Source of the DNA: Branchipolynoe longqiensis
Taxonomy: Eukaryota > Annelida > Polychaeta > Phyllodocida > Polynoidae
Assembly (NCBI GenBank): GCA_030323885.1
Contig: CM059198.1
Coordinates: 79,615,911-79,679,910, forward strand
DNA length: 64,000 bases
Direction of reading: 5' to 3'
Numbering within the stretch: the first letter of the stretch is position 1; every line of letters starts with the position of its first letter. Positions 9,881-19,823 of the stretch are shown one piece after another. The notes under the pieces are model-generated. The model did not search any database, was not told the origin of the DNA, and worked only from the letters and a program-made list of their open reading frames with translations. A program made the position numbers and the translations under genes.

Positions 9881-10338
9881 TGGCTAACACATGTTTTCCT
9901 GCTCAAGCAGGACCCTCCCCGTGAATGTATTGGATGTCAGTCCCCACTGACAATCAAGAACAGTTGACTAAACTGTGTCGATTTTATGGCACTGTACCAA
10001 CAATGTTAAGCTGCAATCATCATGCATGATCATTTTACTAAAGTAAAACAAGAAGACATTTTATCCTTTTTGAGGGCAGCTGGTCTGTACCACCTCATAT
10101 AGTTCATTAAAACAATTTTTATCAATTAATTCTTTCATCTATTTTATTTACTTTAACCACAAATTATATAATTGTGAGCTCTTAAAAATTAATAGGTGTC
10201 TATTGACACATAATTGATTGTATGCTTTTACATTATATGTAAAGGCGGTGGTTGAATAACAAACAAACAAATGTCGCTGTGAATATGGCCTATGCTGCCG
10301 ACACGGCATAAAGAAACCACCAATCAATCAAGCCACCC

Positions 10339-10955
10339 TAGGGGGAAAACAACTTGAGAGAGTCCATAGGTGCAAGTACCTGGGTCTTCTCCTTGACGTC
10401 AAACTAACATTCAATGAATGTATCAAAAATGTTCTCCAGAGGGTAAGCAGCCAAATATGTTTGTTCCAGAAAATTAGGGCATTGATAACACAAAATATGT
10501 CAATCAAAATTTACAAACCGATGGTACTAAGTTATTTCGACTTTGAGGACGTAAATTGTCATGGGGGGAGCACCACACTCCTAAGTAAATTACATCTCCA
10601 AAATAAAACACTCAAAACTTACAGACAACTAAAATGGACCCGACCGTTGACCTACACTACCAAACAAAAATGACAATGCTACAAACAAGTAAAGAATCGC
10701 ACCTACTAAAACTAGCATTCACATGTGCACAAAATCCTAACTATGCTATGATACCAAGCGTAAAAACAAAAAGGAAAAAAAACACCAAATATAAACCATA
10801 CTCGTCTGACATTGGCCTGTTTTGATCACAGTTGTGTTTCACTGGCTGCTAAAACTTGGAACAGGCAAACAATTTTGGTCAGAAACATAAACATTAAAAA
10901 TACAGTAGGCTTATTCACATACAAAATCAATACAATTGCTATACCTATAAAACCA
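10339..10955 (+). pseudogene. CR1/Jockey-like LINE fragment, copy 3
   Basis: This is a C-terminal RT fragment of the same family as 1-2663. It shows RCKYLGLLLDVKLTFNECIK, then ALITQNMSIKIYKPMVLSYF, then LLKLAF. It shifts frame near 10640 and has stops after 10820. It begins straight after the (ATCA)n tail of the preceding LINE. No 3' tail is clear. Confidence 0.75.
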
Positions 10956-11659
10956 GATCATGAAGGAAGAGGCTTGGCTCCATGACTATCTGGGTAGTGA
11001 GTGCACTTGCATGACACCCATTCAAGGTCAACCTCCAATCCCATTCAAGGTCAACCTCCAATTCCCCCATACCTCAAAGTCTAATGAGTAGTAGTGAATG
11101 TGTAGTCATGGCTGTGGGGCCTAAGAAGTAAATTAGTGCTGATTCCCTCAAATTTGAGGTGAAACTCCACTGACTATGAATTTCACCAACCTAAAACTAC
11201 AATGAAGGGGCTTAGAGGTAATTTTGTAAGAACAAAGTCTGCTAGGTTGTGTGATGTAGTATGTGCACACTTACAACTGTCATTCAAGACCTAATTCCTA
11301 TCAAATACCTTATTCGCTTCAATGGAGTTTATGTTTCTGGTCAACTGCAGGTTTATATCCGCATCATTTCCTTGGGTATTTCTTGTTGTTTTATGAATAT
11401 ATTTTGTGTCTCTACTGAAGGTGAATGACATAACCTTTTGGTATAGCATTGGGCATTCCACTTTGCTAAGGTGTAAAACTGTACACCACGGAGTATTTAC
11501 TAGCAGCACCCATATCGTATTGATTAATTATCTTATGCAGTTTTTCCCCAATTATAAATCACATTCGAGAAATCATGGATGAGATTCTTTTTAATACTTT
11601 TATTTTCTTATCAAAATAACTTGTTGTCCATTGTTTGTCAAAGGTAGTTCATGTTCTTT
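10956..11659. other. No gene seen
   Basis: Unique AT-rich sequence. A short direct repeat (CCATTCAAGGTCAACCTCCA) occurs twice at about 11021-11062. No exon, transposon domain or tail could be recognised. Confidence 0.6.
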
Positions 11660-11967
11660 TTGTCATTTATGAAGTGTGGATGGTTCTGGCAGTTCATTTC
11701 CTAGGTATTGATGCAGTGTGGATGGTTATGGCTGTTCATTTCCTAGGTATTCATGCAGGGTGGATTGTTATGGCAGTACATTTCCTATGTATTTATGGAG
11801 TGTGGATGGTTCTGGCAGTTCATTTCCTAGGTATTCATGCAGGGTGGATGGTTATGGCTGTTCATTTCCTAGGTATTATACAGGGTGGATGGTTATGGCA
11901 GTACATTTCCTAGGTATTCATGCAGGGTGGATGGTTATGGCAGTACATTTCCTAGGTATTCATGCAA
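11660..11967 (+). repeat. 42-base minisatellite, about 7 copies
   Basis: The unit runs GTGTGGATGGTT.TGGCAGTT followed by CATTTCCTAGGTATT.ATGCA. 42 bases is a multiple of three, so two frames stay open across the array. I regard the translated 14-residue repeats as a side effect. One unit is short by three bases near 11878. Confidence 0.85.
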
Positions 11968-12435
11968 ACCCTTCTGATTGGCTTATGAGGATAGTTCTTC
12001 CATGTGTGACGAATGCATTGAGCTTCATCTCGACTCTTCTCTCCTGATGATTACCATACATTACACAAATCATTGTTCACAGTCCACCTTGCTGGCTTGA
12101 CCCCTAAGATGCTCAGCATTTCTAGGATAGGGCAAGGACTAATTGGCTAAGTGTCAGGATAATGTGACTCAGTGAGATATCAAGTCATGGTGCTAGCCAT
12201 GCCCATCTTCTGGTGTCTGGGATGTCCATTGGGCTGACAGCTTGGGCATGTTGGGATTTTACAGGTAGGCGTGGGTAGGGTGATGACATCAGGGAGCCTA
12301 CTATTCATACTGTATTGCCCATATAGTGTGTAGAACAATGATTGCGTGTAGGTTTGTTAATCATGTGTGAATTCACTTATATGTGCTTAGATAACAATCT
12401 CGAACATTAATATAATTCTATATTCAATTCTGTAG
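11968..12435. other. Intron sequence, no gene seen
   Basis: No coding signal. It ends with a weak pyrimidine-rich stretch and TTCTGTAG, the acceptor of the first EGF exon. Confidence 0.55.
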
Positions 12436-12522
12436 CATGTGAACGTGGATATTTTGGTGAAGGTTGCAAAGAAACTTGCAAATGTGCTCGAGGTTGTAAT
12501 GAACTCAATGGAACGTGTGAAG
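12436..12522 (+). CDS. EGF-like exon 1 of a multi-EGF gene
   Basis: An 87-base exon with acceptor TTCTGTAG before it and donor GTAAAT after it. It begins in phase 1 (two bases, then TGT) and ends one base into a codon. The 28 residues carry CERGYFGEGC, CKC and GC....NGTC, the spacing of the MEGF/laminin-like EGF half-repeat. Each cysteine-rich module is extracellular and usually binds ligands or other receptors. The following exon on the same strand is 25227-25391, across an intron of 12.7 kb that holds a DIRS and a Gypsy element. No initiator or signal peptide is in the window, so the gene starts to the left. Confidence 0.82.
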
Positions 12523-13125
12523 GTAAATATACTAAATATAGTTTGTATGTGAAGGAGCAGGGTAGCAGGATCCCATACTGGCAATATTAGTGGGATCAGA
12601 AAATCTATATATGGTTAGGCTGTCAACAATTACCAAGTATTAAATCAATATATGTTGTTACTAAGTGCCTGACAGATCAGGTATGTGTTAATGATGTAAT
12701 CTTCATAATGATGGGTACAAATTGCTGTTTGAATTGAAACAGGCACTCAGCTGTATGTCTGCTGTCTCAGGCCAAACACACGTTATGCACGTGGTTACAC
12801 TTGAATGAGGGCATGTCATTCAGACTGGGCAAGTGGAATGAAGTGTTGATGAACTGAGAAGACTGGCTGATAATCTGATATTGGGCCAATCGGAAGAATG
12901 TGAATAGAATATGTATAGACTATATATGGGCATTAGTAAGCAGGTAAGGACAGCCGGATCCTTAAAGTAGACCTGTCAGTGTGAATGATTGATGCCATTG
13001 ATTGGGGTGATGTAGAGAATGTGGGAATGGTGTATGAGGTATTGGTTAAGTAACAACCAGGATGTGTGGAAGAAGAGAAAGGAGAAGGCAGCACTTGGGA
13101 ATAGATGGAGGAAGGGAGGGGAAAG
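12523..13125. other. Intron sequence, no gene seen
   Basis: Donor GTAAAT opens the intron. No reading frame, domain or repeat is recognised up to the minisatellite at 13126. Confidence 0.55.
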
Positions 13126-13832
13126 AGGATACATGACTGAGTTGGTAGTGCTAGGTGTGTAGAGAGGATACATGAGTGAGTGGCACATGGATTGGTAGTG
13201 TCAGTTATGTGTTGAGAGGATACATGACTGAGTGGTACATGGGCTGGTACTGGTAGTTGTGTGTAGAGAGGATACATGACTGAGTGGTACATGTGTTGGT
13301 AGTGTTAGTTGTGTGTAGAGAGGATACATGAGTGAGTGGCACATGTATTGGTAGTGCAAGTTGTGTGTAGACAGGATACATGCCTGAGTGGTACATGGGT
13401 TGGTAGTGCTAGTTGTGTTTAGAGAGGATACATGACTCAGCGTTACAGGGATTGGTAGTAATAGTTGTATGTGTAGTTAGGATACATGACTGAGTCGTAC
13501 ATGGGGTGGTAGTAATAGTTTGTTGTGTAGATAGTATGCATGACTGAGTGGTACATGGGGTGGTAATCCTATTTGTGTGTATAGAGGATATATTACTGAG
13601 TGGTACATGGGGTGGTAGTGTTAGTTGCGTATAGAGAGGATACATGACTGAGTGGTAGATGTGCTGGTAGTATGTGTAGTGGCGATACCTGACTGAGTGG
13701 TACATGGGTTTGTAGTACTAGTTGTGTGTGTAGAGACGATACATAACTGAGTGATACATGGTTGGCAGTGTTAGTTGTGTGTAGAGAGGATACTTGACTG
13801 AGTGGGCATTGGTGTTAGGTGTGTGTAGAGAG
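13126..13832. repeat. 52-base minisatellite, left part (about 13 copies)
   Basis: The unit contains GAGGATACATGACTGAGTGG, then TACATGGGGTGGTAGTG.TAGTTGTGTGTA. Copies differ by scattered substitutions and small indels. The array stops at about 13832 inside a unit and resumes at 18853 on the other side of DIRS-1, so the two parts were once one array. Short minus-strand frames with MYHSVMYPLYT are products of the repeat. Confidence 0.92.
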
Positions 13833-14093
13833 GTGTGGGTTGCTGATGCGCGACAAGGAAGGACGAGGAGGCGTGAGTGGATAAAAGGCACTTTATTCAG
13901 AAATGCCAAGATAATCATGGATAATTAACAGTCATCAAGCATGAGTATCAGAGATATATAATGGAATATATGAGGCATCAGCATGTGATTAGCAGTGATC
14001 AAGCATGAGTATCAGAGATATATAATGTTGAATATATGAGGCATCAGCATGGAAATGAGATATATGAGGTATCAGCATGGAAATATGTAAATG
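13833..14093 (-). other. DIRS-1 3' terminal region
   Basis: It contains a repeated block (CATGAGTATCAGAGATATAT and GAGGCATCAGCATG, each twice or more) and an AATAAA signal on the minus strand at about 13893. DIRS elements keep internal complementary sequence here for circle formation. I could not align such a region with confidence. Confidence 0.5.
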
Positions 14094-14925
14094 TCAATAG
14101 GAGTAATGTCTAATAGTTGGGCCCGGGAGGTGGATCCGAGGAGCCCTCCAGCAAGACGGAGGAGAGGGCTCGAGGGTCCATGTCCCCTGGGCCATGATGT
14201 CGGAGATGTCGACGCCGGCGGCATGGCAGGCCTGGGCGGAGCCTCGGCGTAGGCTGTGGAGGGTGAAGGCCTCGGCCCCCGGGACGCCTCGGGCACGAAG
14301 GGCGCCTCGAAGGAGGGGGGTGAGGGACCGCGGGTCAAGGGGACGGCCCGAGGGCATGATGAAGGCCGGTGGGTCGGAGGGCGCGGGATGCTGCAGGGCG
14401 GCGGCATTCCAGGTGGCAAGAGGGCAGGGCGACGGCCCCCGCGGGCCCGGATATCGTCTTGGAGGTCCTAACGGTGACCCAGAGGCCCCCGGGGGCCGGA
14501 ACCACGTCGCCTCGGGTGACGGTATGGGGGCCGCCCCAGCCCTCGGGACTCGGCGACAAGAGGTTGGACTGTCGCAGCATGCCGAAGTACCCGAGGAGGA
14601 GGGCAGCCCGAGGGACGAGTGAGGCCGGGCCCGCCTGTGCGAGGTGGGAGATGGCGAGGGTGAGGTGATGAGGCGTCAGAGGGGGCACCTGGCGTGGAAG
14701 GTGGATGGAGGTGCGCTCGCCTCCTCGGCAGACATCCTTGGCGAGGGTCGTGTCGAAGGCGGCGGGGGCCCCCCTGGCGGCCTCGACCCAGGAGCGCGCG
14801 CCGGAGAGGGCGTTTTTGATGGATGCAGGGGCGAGGCCGCAGGCGTAGAGGGAGGCCGCATATGCGGCGACCTCGAAGTTGGAGGGGCCGAGGGGGGCGA
14901 GCCCTCGGGCGACGAAGTATGCCAC
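14094..14925 (-). pseudogene. DIRS-1 tyrosine recombinase
   Basis: The recombinase would integrate the circular cDNA. The first frame (14925-14335) holds the core-binding part and the first arginine block LLGYFGMLRQSNLLSP, then VRTSKTISG with the expected lysine. After a frameshift near 14350 the second frame (14357-14094) has FTLHSLRRGSAQACHAAG (H-x-x-R) and IMAQGTWT. The nucleophile tyrosine region (compare VKVYL in DIRS-2 and VHAYV in DIRS-3) is not recognisable, so the 3' end may be altered. The gene overlaps nothing and lies downstream of RNase H. Confidence 0.8.
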
Positions 14926-15028
14926 GTAGTCCCGAGCCTGGTGTCGACGGTTCCTCCAGGTCGCGGGGGCGAGGGAGGCGAGGCGGGGGTGGGAAAAGCC
15001 GTCGACCTCGGCCGGGGAGAAACCTGGA

Positions 15029-15952
15029 TCAAAGCCCGGGATTAAATGGGAAGGCGTCGTGTGAGGGGTATAGGCGGTGGAGCCCGAGGCGGGCCATGCC
15101 GGCGCAGGCCAACCCGGCCCAGGGCCCGTCGAGGTGGGCGCGGCTGAGGGCGTCGGCGAAGACGAGGTCCGCCCCGGGCTTGCGCACTATGTTGAGGGTG
15201 AAGCAGCCCGTCGCCGCGAGGGGCCAGAGCTCCCGGGCGCAGGTCCCGAGGGTGGGGTCCCGGGCACGGCCCGAGGTGAGGGAGGCGGCGGAGGCCATAT
15301 TGTCCGTGTTGACGACGACGGTTGCCCCTGCGGCGTCGTCCAGGAGGAGGGCGCGGAGGGCGACGACGAGGTTTACCTCCTCCAGCTCATGTATGTCGGG
15401 GAAACGCGCCCGGAACTCTGAGGTGTACCCTCGGGCATAGCAGTGCATCGCAGAGAAGGCGCCCCCGCACGAGAGGCAGGAGTCGCACTCAATGACGTAG
15501 GTGCGCCCCGCCGGGGAACGGAGGAGGTGGAGCCCGTTCGAGGCGCGGCCATAGAGGGCGAACCACCTCAGGTCCCGGAGGCCGTCGCCATCGAGGGTGA
15601 GTGAGGCACAGGTGAAGTAGCCGCACAGCGCCCCAAGGAGGCGACTCATGAACCTCCGGGCCGGGAGGATGCAGCTGCCCACGTGGTTCAGGCGCCCGAG
15701 GAGACTCTGGAGATCGCGTCGAGTGATGGCGGGGCTGGTGAGGCGGGCCTCGCAGGAGAGGATGAGGTCGTCGACCTTGTCGGGGGCGATGCGTACTGTC
15801 ATCGCGTCGCTGTCGAGCGTCGCGTCGCTGTCGAGGCGGACAGCGGGGGGATGACATTTCCCGGGGGCTACGTCGCACCCGACAAAATAGTCGACATATA
15901 CGAGGATGTGGAAACCATCGCCCCTCATGATCCAGGCGACGGCGGCCGTCAC
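15029..15952 (-). pseudogene. DIRS-1 RT C-terminus and RNase H, deleted at the RT active site
   Basis: The frame opens with WIMRGDGFHILVYVDYFVGC and then jumps to DVAPGKCHPP. In DIRS-4 about 30 residues lie between those blocks and the motif reads YVDDFIG, so DIRS-1 has a short deletion and a D to Y change in the catalytic box. Downstream it keeps the RNase H signature: YVIECDSCLSCGGAF, LEEVNLVVALRAL, VVNTDNMASAAS and VRKPGADLVFADALSRAHL. The RNase H part looks intact over about 150 residues. Confidence 0.85.
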
Positions 15953-16042
15953 CCAGACACAGGCCGCGCCCGAGGAGTGGCAGCCGAATGGGAGGGCGAG
16001 GTCGATGTATATGTTTCCGTCTAGAGTAACCCTGTTCAGGGG

Positions 16043-16567
16043 TCAGGCGAGGGGGTCTCCGGGGAGTTGCCGGTAGGCCGGCGAGACGTCGGCCGACCAG
16101 AGGTAGACGCCGGGGCCCTCTCCCATGAGGCGGCGGCCGAGGTCGGCGACTGAAGGGAGGGTGTAAGTGTGGGGTTTCCCGAGGTATTCTCGGCGGGGGA
16201 TGCCGGCATTGACACTGGCCCCGGGAGGGAAGGAAAGGTCGACGATGACCCGCCTCTTACCCGGGTCGGATTTAGGGCGGGTCATCATCGGGGAGACCTG
16301 AGTCCAGGGTGTGAAGGGCGGGATGGTGAAGGGGCCCGCGAGGGCGCCGAGGGCGAGTTCTGTTTTAATGAAACTCTGTATGTGTGGGGCGTGCTCGGGG
16401 GGCTTGCGGTGGTTGGTGAAGGTTGGGCGGGGGGGGGAAGAGGCGGAGAAGTTTGAGCGGAAGCCGAACTCGAGGAGGTCGAGGAGGGCGGGGTCAGGGT
16501 AATCGCGGAGGCGGGCACGCCAGGCGGGGCTGTGGAGGCCAGAGGGAAGGGGGATGCGGGTGGCCAA
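16043..16567 (-). pseudogene. DIRS-1 RT N-terminal extension and fingers
   Basis: It shows IPLPSGLHSPAWRARLRDYP, LLEFGF, SPMMTRPKSDPGKRRVIVDL (block 1), REYLGKPHTYTLPSV and WSADVSPAYRQL (first catalytic Asp). The same series occurs in DIRS-2 and DIRS-4, which shows the extension before the fingers is a conserved part of pol. It ends with a stop at 16043, after which the palm continues in a different frame. Confidence 0.85.
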
Positions 16568-16881
16568 AAAGTTAGGGAGGCCCGCCTCCCTGAGTGTGGC
16601 GTATGCGCGGGTGAAGGTGGGGTAGCGGGCCCAGGCTTCACTAGAGGCATGGTGCCAAAGGGCTAGGAGGGTGGGGCGGTATTGTTGAGGAGAGGGGCCG
16701 CAGGAGTGGGTGGCGGGGAGGGTGTCTTGAATGTGGGGGTCGACTATGAGGCGGGGATGTGGAGGCCAGAGGGAAGGGGGATGCGGGTGGCCAACAAGTT
16801 AGGGAGGCTCGCTTCCCTGAGTGCGGCGTATGCGCGGGTGAAGGTCGGTTAGCGGGCCCAGGCTTCGCTAGAGGCATGGGG
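16531..16881. repeat. Direct duplication inside DIRS-1
   Basis: A segment of about 125 bases at 16531-16655 is repeated at 16755-16881 with a few differences (ATGTGGAGGCCAGAGGGAAG begins both). The duplicate lies upstream of the RT extension in the element's own direction and repeats its coding start. Confidence 0.82.
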
Positions 16882-17701
16882 CTGGGGGAGGGCGGCGTAG
16901 GGGGGGTTGTGGTGTTGGTTGTGGCCGCCGGGTGGCGGGCCAGGCTGGGCGGGGACCGGGTGCGGGCCGGCCGCTTCCGGGGGAGCGTGGGTGGCGTGGG
17001 TGGCATGGGTGGCGTGGGGGGCCGCCGGGGCGGCAGGGGCGGCTACTTCACAGGCGAGGCCTGTGGTGAGACCGTGGTGTGTGGTGGCCGGGTGGTCAGC
17101 AGAGATGAGAGCGGTGTGGCGGTTGGGTACAGTGTGGCGGTCTGAGGGAGGATCTGTTCGCTCCCGGCGGGCGGTGGGGTGGTCGTAGCGGGCGGCTGGG
17201 GGGGGGGGGTCTTTGAAGCCGGGTAGGGTGCATGCTCCGCCGCGGTGGGGGGGCGGGCGGTTTGTGGTTCTGTGGTCAGGGCGCGGGTCGGATGGGAAGG
17301 CGGGGAGATGTGAGGCGCCGGGGGTGGCGGCGGTGAGATAAGAGGCGGCGAGATGTGAGGAGGGTCGGTTGTGGGTGTGTGGGGGTCGGCAAGGGGGGTT
17401 GGGTGGGGCCGGCTGGGTCCCTCCGAGCCGGGCTGGAGGGGGCGGCGGATTAAAAATCTGTCGCGGGGGCGGGGGTGGGGGCCCCGCGATCGCGGCCTCT
17501 CTTGCTAAGGCACACGGCCTCCGAGTGTATCGTGAGGATTTTCCTCACGTTTGCGCAGTACGCGCAAGCGTGTCGATACCTCGACGCCCCCTCCCCATGA
17601 GTCTCGCCGGCGCCCACCCGGTCGCACGAGGCGGAGTCGCGGTTCCATGAAGGGCAGGGGGCGCCGTGGGATTCTCGGCTGAAGGGAATCCGACTGTCGG
17701 G
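16882..17701 (-). other. DIRS-1 gag-pol junction region, G+C-rich, unassigned
   Basis: Low-complexity purine-rich sequence on the + strand (runs of G and GGC/GTG). Many frames are open on both strands because of base composition. No domain is visible. In intact elements this would hold the gag C-terminus and the proline-rich start of pol. Confidence 0.45.
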
Positions 17702-18642
17702 CTAGGTCGGAGGGGCGGGTGGGAGGGGGGAGGGAGGTGATGGGGGTGGTGAGGGCCTCCATACGGACCATGTTAATTGCCATGGGGTTGTGCCAGCCGT
17801 GGGGGAACCTACCATCTGCGATCCATGTGAATACCGTCTCGGAATATCGGCGGACGGTAGCCCAGGGGTGTATGAGATTGTCCCGGTGGATGGTAAGGGC
17901 GTGGTGGCTGAGTCCGGGAAGGCGGGGAAGGCGGGGTGCGCCTCCAGCATTCGGAGGGCAAGGGTGTACTCCCCTCGCTTCACCGCCTTCCTCTCCGCCC
18001 CCGTTCTATTAAGTCACAGGGGAAGATGTAGTGGGGGGAAATACTTTTGCGTCGACCGGCGTGATGATTGTCGGCCGAGTCGAGTATCTCGCGGACTGCG
18101 GCGGTGGCGGTGTGGGCGTACGGGTTGCGGTAGTATAGAGGGGGCGGCGCCTCCCCTGCCGCAGGGGGCGGCAGTTGAGTCGGGGGGGCACCCCTGGTGA
18201 AACTCTCGTACTGGGGGTGGATCGCCCCCGGAGCAGCCGGCAGGGGCGGCGGGGGCGGGTGTGGCCCCCCCACGGTGTGGGGGCGGGGCGCCGGAGTGGC
18301 GTAGGTCTGCTGAGGCAGCGCCGGAGGGAGGGCAGCGGCCGGCGCGGCGTGGGCCTGCTGTGGCGTCTGCTGAGGTGGCGCGGCTCCGCGCGTGTCCCGT
18401 GCGTCGATCGTGTCGAGTCTCACCGACATTCGCTCCAGGGCCGCCACTGTGTCGAGGAGGTTGGCCTGCATCGTCCGGCCCCATTCCGAGGGCGGGTCGC
18501 CTGAGGAGGGCTCGGCGGCCCTCGGGGACGCGGCGGCCCTCAGGGATGAGGAGCGCATGGATGAGGGCGGCGAGCTCGCCTCAGATATCCGTTGCGCCTC
18601 CCTGCATGCGGCGTGCCTCCCTCGGCCTCGTCCGTTAGGCAT
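17702..18642 (-). pseudogene. DIRS-1 gag-like frame
   Basis: The likely start is the ATG at 18642 (MPNGRGRGRHAACREAQ); an open frame extends further upstream into the minisatellite, which I take as read-through. A short heptad-like stretch (LLDTVAALERMSVRLDTID) precedes a Pro/Ala/Gln-rich middle. The frame shifts near 17980 and continues to about 17702. The zinc motif seen in DIRS-2 and DIRS-3 (C-x8-C-G-F..SHG) was not found. Confidence 0.6.
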
Positions 18643-18852
18643 GATGTAGCGTGGTGTGTGTATGCCAAAGAAAAAAGGGGATGGAGGAGTAGAGTGTCTG
18701 GAGGCAGGAGGGCGAGTGGCCTGAGGCAGCCTCGGGGCTGGTTTTAAGGGAGGGAAGCGCGGGAGATTAGGTAATGGCCAATGGCTGGAGGAAAAGGGGG
18801 GGGTCCTCCCTCGCCTCGCATCAACCGCAATGCGAGCATTACGACCAATGCT

Positions 18853-19823
18853 TAGAGGATACATGACTGAGTGGTGCATGGGGCGGTAGTGTTAATTGTG
18901 TGTAGACAGGATACATGACTGAGTGGTGCATGGGGCGGTAGTGTTAATTGTGTGTAGAGAGGATACATGACTGAGTGGTACATGGGGTGGTAGTGCTAGG
19001 TGTGTGTAGAGAGGGTACGTGACTGAGTGGTACATGGGGAGGTAGTAATAGTTGTGTGTGTAGAGAGGATACATGACTGAGTGGTACATGGGGTGCTAGT
19101 GCTAGTTGTGTGTAGAGAAGATACATGACTGAGTGGTACATGTGGTGGTAGTACTAGTTGTGTGTAGAGAATACATGACTGAGTGGCACATTTATTGGTA
19201 GTACTAGTTGTGAGTGTAGAGAGGATACATGACTGAGTGGTACATGGGTTGGTAGTACTAGTTGTGTGTAGAGAGGATACACAACTGAGTGGTACATGGG
19301 TTGGTAGTGTTAATTGTGTGTAGAGAGGATACATGACTGAGTGGTACATGGGGTGGTAGTGTTAGTTGTGTGGGTAGAGAGGATACATGACTGAGTGGTA
19401 CATGGGGTGGTAGTACTAGTTGTGTGTAGAGAGGATACATGACTGAGTGGTACATGGGTTTGTAGTGCTAGTTATGTGTAGAGAGGCTACATGGCTGAGT
19501 GGTACATGGGTTTATAGTGCTAGTTGTGGGTAGAGAGGATACATGACTGAGTGGTGCATTGGGTGGTAGTGTTAGTTGTGTGTGTAGAGAAGATACATGA
19601 CTGAGTGGTACATGGGTTTTTAGTGCTAGTTATGTGTAGAGAGGATACATGAGTAGACTGAGTGGTACGTGGGTTGGTAGTGCTAGTTGTGTGTAGAAAT
19701 AGTACATGACGAAGTGGTAGCTGGGTTGATAGTGCTAGTTGTGTGTAGAGAGGATACATGACTGAGTAGTATGTGGGTTGGTAGTGCTAGTTCTGTGCAT
19801 AGAGGATACATGACTGAGTGGTG
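18853..19823. repeat. 52-base minisatellite, right part (about 19 copies)
   Basis: Same unit as 13126-13832. It begins inside a unit (TAGAGGATACATGACTG) exactly where DIRS-1 ends. Frames of 60-120 codons on the minus strand are repeat artefacts. Confidence 0.92.

Larger units (their letters stand above)
8935..10338 (+). mobile_element. RNase H-bearing LINE, 5'-truncated, (ATCA)n tail
   Basis: A second LINE family, different from the copies at 1 and 3187. It has an RT remnant (9005-9340), an RNase H domain (9380-9880), a long AT-rich 3' untranslated region and a tail (AATCAATCAATCAA) at about 10321-10335. The last 450 bases are matched in inverse orientation at 50866-51290, including ATATGGCCTATGCTGCCGAC just before the tail. 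The truncation point lies right after the 205-base repeats. The domain order and tail fit the I/Nimb-like group. Confidence 0.82.
13833..18852 (-). mobile_element. DIRS-1: GC-rich tyrosine-recombinase retrotransposon
   Basis: A 5.0 kb minus-strand element inserted in the 52-base minisatellite. From its 5' end (18852) it carries a gag-like frame, RT, RNase H and a tyrosine recombinase, with no integrase or protease, which is the DIRS/PAT arrangement. Its 5' end (AGCATTGGTCGTAATGC) matches the 5' end of DIRS-4 at 61470. The two ends are loosely inverted repeats (GGTTG..GATGCG...AGG.AGGAC). No target duplication is visible, as expected for recombinase-mediated insertion. It is far richer in G+C than its surroundings. 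Several frames are broken and the RT is deleted around its active site. Confidence 0.85.

Noticed and set aside
11635..12047. Small hydrophobic protein with 14-residue repeats
   Set aside because: Explained by the 42-base tandem repeat; two frames are open equally well.
14194..15440. Long + strand frames opposite the DIRS-1 pol and recombinase
   Set aside because: High G+C removes stops on the antisense strand. The minus strand carries the recognisable RT, RNase H and recombinase motifs.
13205..19759. Many 60-120 codon frames reading MYHSVMYPLYT
   Set aside because: They come from the 52-base minisatellite and have no start context, splice sites or conservation beyond the repeat.
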